The position numbers and the translations under genes were made by a program. Source: Klebsiella pneumoniae (GTDB lineage Bacteria > Pseudomonadota > Gammaproteobacteria > Ga0077536). Taken from it: DNA of 6,039 nt. The stretch covers positions 1 through 6,039 of the forward strand of contig CAMCBY010000273.1 in NCBI GenBank assembly GCA_945873015.1, in the 5' to 3' direction. Below the pieces are notes generated by a model that saw only the letters and a list, made by a program, of their open reading frames with translations, had not been told where the DNA came from and ran no database searches. The number at the start of each line of letters is the position of its first letter. The first letter of the stretch is position 1. Below, piece after piece: positions 1-4,777 of the stretch.

Positions 1-163
1 AGACCCGGCCAAGTTAAATCAGAGTTCCTTATCGAGTGCTGCCCGTTTGATTGATGGATAGAGCGGTGAGGGCGCTGGGATATGCGTCTAGACGGTCACA
101 GATTGGGGCGGGTCTCGCGGGCAGCGGTGGCTGTCGGCCATCACACCCGCCTACCATAGACCC

Positions 164-544
164 ATGAGCAAGTCCCCCGCCGTCAGTCCGTTGCGAGCAA
201 CACACGCTGTTTTACTGCTATGCCTATTGGCGATCTTTGGTGTGGCGCAGGCGGCGACCGTAAAGCCGACCAAACTTGTCGCCGAAGTCGGACCGGGTTT
301 CACCATCACCCTCAAGAAAGCCAAAAAACGCGTTGTGACCCTCAAGCGCGGCAAGTACGTCATCACGGTCAGGGACCGCGCGACCGATCATAATTTTCGT
401 TTGTTCGGACCGGGCGTGAATCGCTCTACCCAGGTCAAAAGTGTGGAGACCAAGACCTGGACCGTGACCTTGAAACCCGGCACCTATACCTATCAGTGCG
501 ACCCGCACACCAGCATGCGGGCTTCATTCCCGGTCACACCCTGA
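164..544 (+). CDS. Secreted cupredoxin-like copper protein
   Basis: A 126-aa small exported protein with a type I (blue) copper-site pattern, so probably a periplasmic electron-transfer or copper-binding protein. Residues 1-30 are a signal peptide: a short polar start, a hydrophobic core around residues 16-26 and cleavage likely after AQA. The mature part is one beta-rich cupredoxin-like domain. Visible copper ligands are His76 (in DHNFRLFGPG) and the C-terminal Cys112, His115 and Met118 in QCDPHTSM, a compact C-x2-H-x2-M loop preceded by the typical GTYTYQC strand. Residues 51-64 are unusually rich in Lys/Arg. The start at 164 is chosen because it gives a complete signal peptide; no good Shine-Dalgarno precedes it. 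The stop overlaps the tail of the opposite-strand deacetylase gene by 11 bp. The family call is firm. The redox partner is unknown, and no oxidase or cytochrome gene lies nearby to suggest one. Confidence 0.88.
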   Translation: MSKSPAVSPLRATHAVLLLCLLAIFGVAQAATVKPTKLVAEVGPGFTITLKKAKKRVVTLKRGKYVITVRDRATDHNFRLFGPGVNRSTQVKSVETKTWTVTLKPGTYTYQCDPHTSMRASFPVTP

Positions 545-1586
545 GCAATTCCGCCAGCACCGCGCTCCACGCCGCCGCCAGATTGGCCGGCGCATAACCA
601 CCGCCTCCGAACACCATCAGACGACCCTGCGCATGACGTGCGGCGAGCACGCATAGACGCGCCGTGACGTGGCGATGCACCGCCGCCGTATATTCGAGTT
701 GCGCGAGCGGGTCGCCGGCCAGACTGTCGGCACCGGCCTGCAGAATAAAAAATTGCGGTGTATGGCGCTCGAGGTGGGCCTCGATAGCGGGCCACGCCGC
801 CATGAACTCGCTGTCGCCGGCGCGTGGTGGCAGTTCGATATTGAGTTTGGTCCTGCGCGCGGCACCGCTGCCGGTTTCCTGCACGCGGCCGCTGCCAGGA
901 AAAAGACTGCGGCCATCCTGATGCACGTCGGCGATGATGACCCCAGGGTCTGCTTCGAAGGCATAGAACACGCCGTCGCCGTGGTGGGCGTCGATATCGA
1001 CATAAGCGACTCGTGCGATGCCGTAAACACGGCGCAGGGTTTCGATCACGACGCCGACGTCGTTATAGACGCAGAACCCCGCAGCATGGTCGCGCGCGGC
1101 ATGATGCAGCCCACCGATGGCCTGCATGCTGCGCAAGTGCGTGCCGTCGAGGATGGCGCGCATGCCGTCCAGCGCGGTGCCGACCACCGTGGCGGCCACC
1201 TCATGCATCGCAGCGAACACCGGCGTGTCCCCCTCGTCGAGCGCCACCTCACCGCGCTGCTCGGCGAGCATCACACGCTCGACATGACCGGCGCTATGGA
1301 AGCGCTGCAATTCTTCGCGCTTGGCCACACGGCCACTTAAGCTGCGGCAGCGCGCCCGCAGCCCTTGGCGTTCGATGGCCTCGAGGAAACTTGCCTGGCG
1401 TGTGACGTCGAACGGGTGGGGCGCGGCAAAGCCGTAACGGCCGAGCACCTCACTGACATACAACGCGACTCGCGGCGGGGTGTCGGCGCGCGCGAAGCAT
1501 GACAGGCTGGTGCCCAGCGCGACGCGCAGCAGCTGGCGGCGTTGTTCGCCGTGTCGGCTGAGGGTACTGGTTTCAGTCATGGGCAT
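534..1586 (-). CDS. Histone deacetylase family zinc amidohydrolase, possible Tat leader
   Basis: A 350-aa member of the arginase/deacetylase superfamily (AcuC, acetylpolyamine amidohydrolase and class II HDAC relatives), which use zinc to remove acyl groups from amines. With the start at 1586, the domain runs from about residue 39 (RVALYVSE) to the end. The catalytic set is complete: HH dyad 161-162 in GGLHHA, GFCVYND, then VDIDAHHGDG with zinc ligands Asp199 and His201, third zinc ligand Asp287 in AGADSLAGDPL, and Tyr331 in GGGGYAP. An active enzyme is therefore expected. Upstream of the domain, residues 16-34 read RRQLLRVALGTSLSCFARA, resembling a twin-arginine signal peptide; no alternative ATG or GTG gives a clean cytoplasmic start. 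The start choice is uncertain: ATGs at 1586 and 1580 are six bases apart with only a weak AAGTGA upstream. The substrate (acetylated polyamine, peptide or small amide) cannot be told from sequence. Confidence 0.92.
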   Translation of the reverse strand: MPMTETSTLSRHGEQRRQLLRVALGTSLSCFARADTPPRVALYVSEVLGRYGFAAPHPFDVTRQASFLEAIERQGLRARCRSLSGRVAKREELQRFHSAGHVERVMLAEQRGEVALDEGDTPVFAAMHEVAATVVGTALDGMRAILDGTHLRSMQAIGGLHHAARDHAAGFCVYNDVGVVIETLRRVYGIARVAYVDIDAHHGDGVFYAFEADPGVIIADVHQDGRSLFPGSGRVQETGSGAARRTKLNIELPPRAGDSEFMAAWPAIEAHLERHTPQFFILQAGADSLAGDPLAQLEYTAAVHRHVTARLCVLAARHAQGRLMVFGGGGYAPANLAAAWSAVLAELLRV

Positions 1587-1730
1587 GGGCGTATCGTCAC
1601 TTGCCGCGACACTCACCTTATGCGCGACACGTGCGCGCCGGCAACCGCCAGCACGATGTATGGCCACGGCAAGAAACGGGAAGGCAGGGCGCGATGCCGG
1701 GTGTCATGCTCAAGACTACAAACGCAGCCC

Positions 1731-1734
1731 GAGG
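1731..1734 (+). promoter_or_regulatory. Ribosome binding site that decides the start at 1742
   Basis: GAGG sits 7 bases before the ATG at 1742. It supports that ATG over the longer in-frame starts at 1601 and 1694. The 1694 start also has a purine-rich stretch (AAGG at 1681-1684), so it is not excluded. Confidence 0.5.
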
Positions 1735-1741
1735 CCTCTCC

Positions 1742-2197
1742 ATGGCGAATCGACACCTGACACCATTGTGCGCCGCAGTGGCCAGCCTCGCGCTGCATCC
1801 TTGCGTCTTACTTGCGGCCGATGCCGAAGCGCCGGCGCATCAGTATGAGATTGCCTCGACCATGCTCATGCCGCATCTCGACGAAATGCGGCGCCAGGTC
1901 TCGCACCACACGCGCTGCATCAAGGACGACCGGCCCACCGAACTGTTTCCGGTGTTTGAGCAGCATGCCTTGCGTGGTTGCACCTTGGGCTATGAGAAGG
2001 TCATCACGACCGCCACCGGCGCGCGCCACGACTATGTGCTGAGCTGCGCCAGCGCGCGCGTGGCGAGCGGCACGGCGAGTATCGAGAGTGCGGGTCAGAA
2101 GCGGGTGGGAATGCTGGCCGTCAAGATGGGCGGCAAGAACATGACCTTCAGTCAACGTATCGAAGCGCAGCGTGGCGCGCTGTGCACGCCACCGTGA
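1742..2197 (+). CDS. Secreted four-cysteine protein, DUF3617-like
   Basis: A 151-aa exported protein of unknown function. Residues 1-28 form a signal peptide, with a hydrophobic core around residues 11-25 and cleavage near LLAADA. The mature part has four cysteines (59, 80, 102 and 148), a count and spacing that resemble the DUF3617 family of small periplasmic proteins. Supporting signs are the opening YEIASTMLMPHLDEMRRQ, a Cys before an acidic stretch (TRCIKDD), a central GCTLGYEKV, the strand YVLSCAS followed by a GTASIES-like turn, and a final SQRIEAQRGALC where the family usually has a basic stretch ending in Cys. The cysteines probably form two disulfides in the periplasm. The gene is divergent from the deacetylase gene, with about 155 bp between starts, and converges on the DUF3127-type gene with a 9-bp gap. 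The family assignment rests on pattern, not a profile search. Confidence 0.72.
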   Translation: MANRHLTPLCAAVASLALHPCVLLAADAEAPAHQYEIASTMLMPHLDEMRRQVSHHTRCIKDDRPTELFPVFEQHALRGCTLGYEKVITTATGARHDYVLSCASARVASGTASIESAGQKRVGMLAVKMGGKNMTFSQRIEAQRGALCTPP

Positions 2198-2206
2198 GCA
2201 GTTCAA

Positions 2207-2578
2207 TCAGAACGGAATGTCGTCGTCGAACACCGGCTCGTGGGTCGGCACCGGCGGCTCATCGTCGCGGGATTTGCCGCGCCCGCCACCGGCACCTTCG
2301 GCTTCCACCGTCCACACGTCGAGGCTGTTGAAGTATTTCACTTCGCCTTGTTTGCTGGTCCACTCGCGGCCGCGCAGGCTGAAGTCAACCCGCACCTGCT
2401 CACCCGGCTTGAAGCCGTCGATGGCATTGACGCGATCGCCGGTCAACTGGAACAGCACGAATTGCGCATATTGTGATTTGTCGCTGAGCTCGAGCACGAA
2501 CTCGCGTTTGGAAAACCTGTCGGTGACCTGTTTGGTCTCGAAGATGGCGTGCAGACGCCCACTGATTTGTATACCCAT
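2207..2578 (-). CDS. DUF3127-type OB-fold protein with SSB-like acidic tail
   Basis: A 123-aa cytoplasmic protein resembling the DUF3127 family, which has an OB-like fold akin to single-stranded DNA-binding proteins. Residues 1-93 carry the domain: the opening MGIQISGRLHAIFETKQ, the strand REFVLELSD, FVLFQLTGDR, a GFKPGEQVRVDFSLRGREW segment and YFNSLDVWTVE. Residues 94-112 are a Gly/Arg/Pro-rich linker. The protein ends in EPVFDDDIPF, closely matching the acidic C-terminal tip by which bacterial SSB recruits partner proteins. DNA or RNA binding is therefore plausible but is inference. The start at 2578 fits the family's usual N-terminus. No Shine-Dalgarno is visible, and the ATG lies inside a strong inverted repeat (2573-2601), so translation may be controlled there. 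The gene stands alone between a convergent neighbour and the REP doublet. Confidence 0.82.
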   Translation of the reverse strand: MGIQISGRLHAIFETKQVTDRFSKREFVLELSDKSQYAQFVLFQLTGDRVNAIDGFKPGEQVRVDFSLRGREWTSKQGEVKYFNSLDVWTVEAEGAGGGRGKSRDDEPPVPTHEPVFDDDIPF

Positions 2579-2601
2579 GCGGGCAGCATAGCCGCATGGG
2601 T
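2573..2601 (-). repeat. Perfect 10-bp inverted repeat enclosing a start codon
   Basis: ACCCATGCGG (2573-2582) and CCGCATGGGT (2592-2601) are exact reverse complements separated by 9 bases. In the minus-strand transcript the ATG of the DUF3127-type gene (2576-2578) falls inside the 3' arm, so a folded leader would bury the start codon. The repeat could act as an RNA hairpin or as a DNA operator. A second, out-of-frame ATG sits symmetrically in the other arm. Confidence 0.7.
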
Positions 2602-2639
2602 CGAGCGGGACAATGCGGACCCCAAAAATTCGCTCCGCT

Positions 2640-2723
2640 GTAGGTGCGAATTCATTCGCGCACTAAAGCCCACCACGCAGCGTTTCTGCCTGGGCATTAA
2701 TGTGCGAATAAATTCGCACCTAC
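2640..2723. repeat. REP doublet (REPIN-like element)
   Basis: Two 23-bp arms, 2640-2662 and 2701-2723, face each other around a 38-bp spacer and match at 21 of 23 positions as reverse complements. Each arm starts GTAGGTGCGAATT and holds its own small palindrome (GCGAAT, 2 bases, ATTCGC), the hallmark of REP sequences. Two inverted REPs with a spacer form a REPIN, a non-autonomous element mobilised in trans by RAYT transposases. No RAYT gene is present here. The element sits 8 bp beyond the stop of the UGSC gene, a typical extragenic place, and may also terminate or stabilise that operon's mRNA. ATTCGCTCC at 2628-2636 resembles a further decayed REP half. Confidence 0.85.
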
Positions 2724-2731
2724 GGGGGGCG

Positions 2732-3253
2732 TTACGCTTGCGAGCAGATCAATGCCTTGACGCGCGTCAGCGCCGCTGTCGCCAGTGCCCGCAGCTCCTC
2801 GTCGCTTCTGTCCTGTATCGGATGGGCGACGAACAGGCTGTCGGCATGAAATCCCCACGCCTCACCTTGCGCGTCAGCCGCGCCGCGAAATACTTCGGAG
2901 GCGATAAAGCCACCTGCCACACCGCGACTGTCGAGTTCTCGTATGTCCTGCAAACTGCACGACGTACAGGAGCCTCAGTCGGCCAGGCCTTCAACCACCA
3001 CATCGCAGTCGCCGGCTATCTGCTGCAGCAGTTCGAGCGGCGCGGGGCGGGTGAAAGTCGGCTTCTTGTAGCGTTTCACCGTCAGGCCTTCGCTGCTCAA
3101 CAAGTGATCGAGCTCATCGAGGAAGACATCGCCACGCGATTTAGAAATATCCAACAAGCCGATGGTCAGACCGGCGAGACTGGCGGGTTTGGCGCGCGGC
3201 AGTCGTTTCGGCGGTTCAAATTCACCGCTGGGGTCGTAGAGGGTTTCGTTCAT
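2732..3253 (-). CDS. UGSC-family selenoprotein with in-frame UGA (Sec93)
   Basis: A 173-aa protein read through an in-frame TGA at 2977-2975 to a TAA at 2734-2732. The halves on each side are collinear, in the same frame and together match the UGSC-motif (seleno)protein family. The N-terminal part has YDPSGEFEPPKRLP, a strand AGLTIGLLDISKSRGDVFLD, KRYKKPTFTRPAPLELLQQI and DCDVVVEGLAD. The motif follows at once: U93-G-S-C96-T-S-C99. The C-terminal half continues LQDIRELDSRGVAGGFIASEVF and a conserved segment ending near VAHPIQD. U93, C96 and C99 make a UxxCxxC redox centre, resembling the UGTCTRC site of the glycine reductase GrdB selenoprotein. No signal peptide is seen, so it acts in the cytoplasm. 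Its ATG overlaps the upstream thioredoxin-fusion stop (ATGA), implying translational coupling. Other genes here end in TGA, so the code is not reassigned. The reaction is unknown; redox catalysis is inferred. Automatic annotation would truncate it to 92 aa. Confidence 0.92.
2946..2971 (-). promoter_or_regulatory. Candidate bacterial SECIS hairpin
   Basis: Immediately 3' of the UGA the mRNA can fold two ways, found by eye. A short hairpin at 2955-2969 pairs CUGUAC with GUGCAG (one G-U) around a GUC loop. A longer one at 2946-2971 pairs UCCUGUA with UGCAGGA (one G-U) around a 12-base loop with G in second position. Bacterial SECIS elements lie just downstream of the UGA and need a G, often GU, in the apical loop, as in E. 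coli fdhF (GGUC loop). The short form's loop begins only 11 bases after the UGA, nearer than usual. Confidence 0.5.
2975..2977 (-). other. Selenocysteine codon UGA
   Basis: The TGA falls exactly at the U of U-G-S-C: the preceding codons give EGLAD and the following ones GSCTSCS. Family conservation on both sides shows this is a recoded codon rather than a stop or a mutation. Confidence 0.9.
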
Positions 3254-4671
3254 GCACGGATCTCCCGAGTGACAGGGTCGGTACCGAGCTCGCCTTTGAC
3301 GAGCCAGCCCGGAATGATGGCAGAAAACATGCCGGCCTGGCCGCCGGCGCGCACCAGCGTCAAACCGCCGGCACGAAATTTGGGGCGCAGGGTGGGCTCG
3401 CTACCGGTGGTGGCGCCGGATGCGGTGCCCATGCCGAGATCGACGCCCTTGATGCGGGTCGCCTCATGCAGGGCGGCGGTGACATCGGCCTTGCTCCAGC
3501 CGGCCAGATCGAACACGCGGCCATGTTCCGGCCCAATCACCACCACCGCGTCGGCGCCGTTGACCATATCGATGTGATTCAGGCCGCGCAGGCTGCCGGC
3601 GAGTGAATAAATCAAGGCTTCGGATGTGCGCGATTTCTGATCGGCGCAACCGAGCGGGCCGTCGGCGCTGAAGATGGTCACCGCCGATTGGTCGCGCGAC
3701 AGGCCGCGGTCCTCGGCGAGTGTGGTCCACGGTGTGTCTTCGTCCTCGGCGAAACAGAAGCCCAGTTTGCCGGGATGGCCAAACGTCGACATATCGGTTT
3801 CCTGCGGCTTGCCGCCGCCGACGTTGCGCACCGTCAATTGCAGCGCGCGGCCGATGGTGGCGTTGGCACGGTTGCCCTGGCCGAGCACATTGCCGGCCCA
3901 GTTCATGCCCGAGGTTTTGCGTGCCGGACCGTTGACCACCACCATCGGGCCGGAGAACCAGGTGGTGGCGAGCAAGCCGTGCAGGCAGAAAGCCGGGTCG
4001 AGTGCCGCTTCCACCGCCGCCAGCACGGTCGGCAGGTATTCCGGCAGACAGCCGGCCAGCACTGCATTGATGGCGACCTTCTCGACCGTACATGCGGTCA
4101 GCAACGGTGGCATCAAGCCCAATACTTCCTCGGGCGCGCGGCGCGTGGCTTGCAGCATGCGATAGATGCGCTCGGCAGTGGGTGGCACCACCGGCAACCC
4201 ATCGCTCCAGCCACGTTCATAACAATATTCGACGCTGTCACTCTGGGCCGGCACTTGCAGTGCGCGCGAGCGCAGCGAAAAGTCGCCGTATTTGATCGCG
4301 AGCCGTTCGGCGATGCCGGGCTGCACCGCCAGTGAACCACAGCCGGGGCGATAGCCCGGCAACTCGCTGCCGAGCGCGGGCAGGCCGGTCAGCGCCCGCC
4401 ATTCGTCCCGCTCCCAGCCCACCACACGTGCCTGTTCACGGCCGCCCTCAACCTTGATCAAGGTCGGCACGGTTTCGATGTTGAGGCGGTAGGATGTTTC
4501 CAGCTCGCGGTCGTCGATGATGTGGTCCACCGACAGAAATTCGGACTCGTCCTGCACGTACACTGTCAGCGGCAGGCCGCCACTTTCGATAGCCGCGAGC
4601 ACCGGCGCAACCAGCACACAGGTCGGGCAATCCTGTTTGACGACCGCGATAAGGCCTTCGGGTAATTGCAT
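3250..4671 (-). CDS. Thioredoxin-domain fusion protein, partner of the UGSC selenoprotein
   Basis: A 473-aa cytoplasmic protein. Residues 1-100 form a thioredoxin domain: strand LIAVVKQ, active-site C15-P-T-C18, strand LPLTVYVQ and cis-proline Pro69 in TVPTLIKV. A linker (about 101-147, with GYRPGCGS) joins a large domain, 148-473, of no known function. Its signatures are ERGWSDGLPVVPPT (152-165), TACTVEKVAINAVLAGC, VVVNGPARKTSGMN, GNRANATIGRALQL (266-279), TFGHPGKLGFCFAEDEDTPW and VVVIGPEHGRVFDLAGWSK (376-393). This domain type is known beside UGSC proteins, and here the downstream UGSC gene overlaps by ATGA. The thioredoxin part may reduce the Sec/Cys centre of the partner, with the large domain binding the substrate; both are inferences. 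Start 4671 is chosen over ATGs at 4761 and 4749 because AGGAG lies 8 bases upstream and the domain begins at once. Several cysteines in the large domain (C150, C194, C208, C229, C306, C342) could be redox or metal sites. Confidence 0.88.
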   Translation of the reverse strand: MQLPEGLIAVVKQDCPTCVLVAPVLAAIESGGLPLTVYVQDESEFLSVDHIIDDRELETSYRLNIETVPTLIKVEGGREQARVVGWERDEWRALTGLPALGSELPGYRPGCGSLAVQPGIAERLAIKYGDFSLRSRALQVPAQSDSVEYCYERGWSDGLPVVPPTAERIYRMLQATRRAPEEVLGLMPPLLTACTVEKVAINAVLAGCLPEYLPTVLAAVEAALDPAFCLHGLLATTWFSGPMVVVNGPARKTSGMNWAGNVLGQGNRANATIGRALQLTVRNVGGGKPQETDMSTFGHPGKLGFCFAEDEDTPWTTLAEDRGLSRDQSAVTIFSADGPLGCADQKSRTSEALIYSLAGSLRGLNHIDMVNGADAVVVIGPEHGRVFDLAGWSKADVTAALHEATRIKGVDLGMGTASGATTGSEPTLRPKFRAGGLTLVRAGGQAGMFSAIIPGWLVKGELGTDPVTREIRA

Positions 4672-4679
4672 GGCCAATA

Positions 4680-4684
4680 CTCCT
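4680..4684 (-). promoter_or_regulatory. Ribosome binding site that decides the start at 4671
   Basis: On the minus strand AGGAG lies 8 bases before the ATG at 4671-4669, the best Shine-Dalgarno in the window. It removes 30 residues of non-thioredoxin sequence that a longest-ORF call would add and that would overlap the divergent gene's control region. Confidence 0.75.
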
Positions 4685-4763
4685 GTTGTGCACGTGGCTG
4701 GGGAAGGGCAGAGCAGAGTGTAATCGGCCGAGGCGTCGAAGCGTGGCATGGCAAGTGGCAATC

Positions 4764-4769
4764 AAGGTG
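4764..4769 (+). promoter_or_regulatory. Ribosome binding site that decides the start at 4778
   Basis: AAGGTG lies 8 bases before the ATG at 4778. That ATG gives a clean signal peptide (MTGRLLILLL), whereas the in-frame ATG at 4748 would put ten polar residues ahead of it. Confidence 0.65.
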
Positions 4770-4777
4770 CGAGAAAA

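Noticed and set aside
1..163. Promoter or upstream gene end before the cupredoxin
   Set aside because: No -35/-10 pair with normal spacing, no terminator and no convincing coding frame could be seen; TTGATTGATGG is only a small tandem duplication.
669..1340. 223-aa plus-strand open frame
   Set aside because: It is antisense to the deacetylase catalytic core, whose motifs are complete in the other strand.
2640..2723. CRISPR repeats or insertion-sequence terminal repeats
   Set aside because: There are only two copies, inverted rather than direct, with no transposase, no target duplication and internal palindromes typical of REP.
2732..2953. Independent 73-aa gene starting at TTG 2953
   Set aside because: It is the C-terminal part of the selenoprotein downstream of the UGA; the TTG encodes Leu and has no supporting ribosome binding site.
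2975..2977. UGA as a true stop or nonsense mutation making the UGSC gene a pseudogene
   Set aside because: Both halves are intact, in one frame and match the family on either side, and UGA falls exactly at the family's U position.
2549..3577. 342-aa plus-strand open frame
   Set aside because: It runs antisense through three well-supported minus-strand genes and across the REP doublet, and its translation shows no domain logic.
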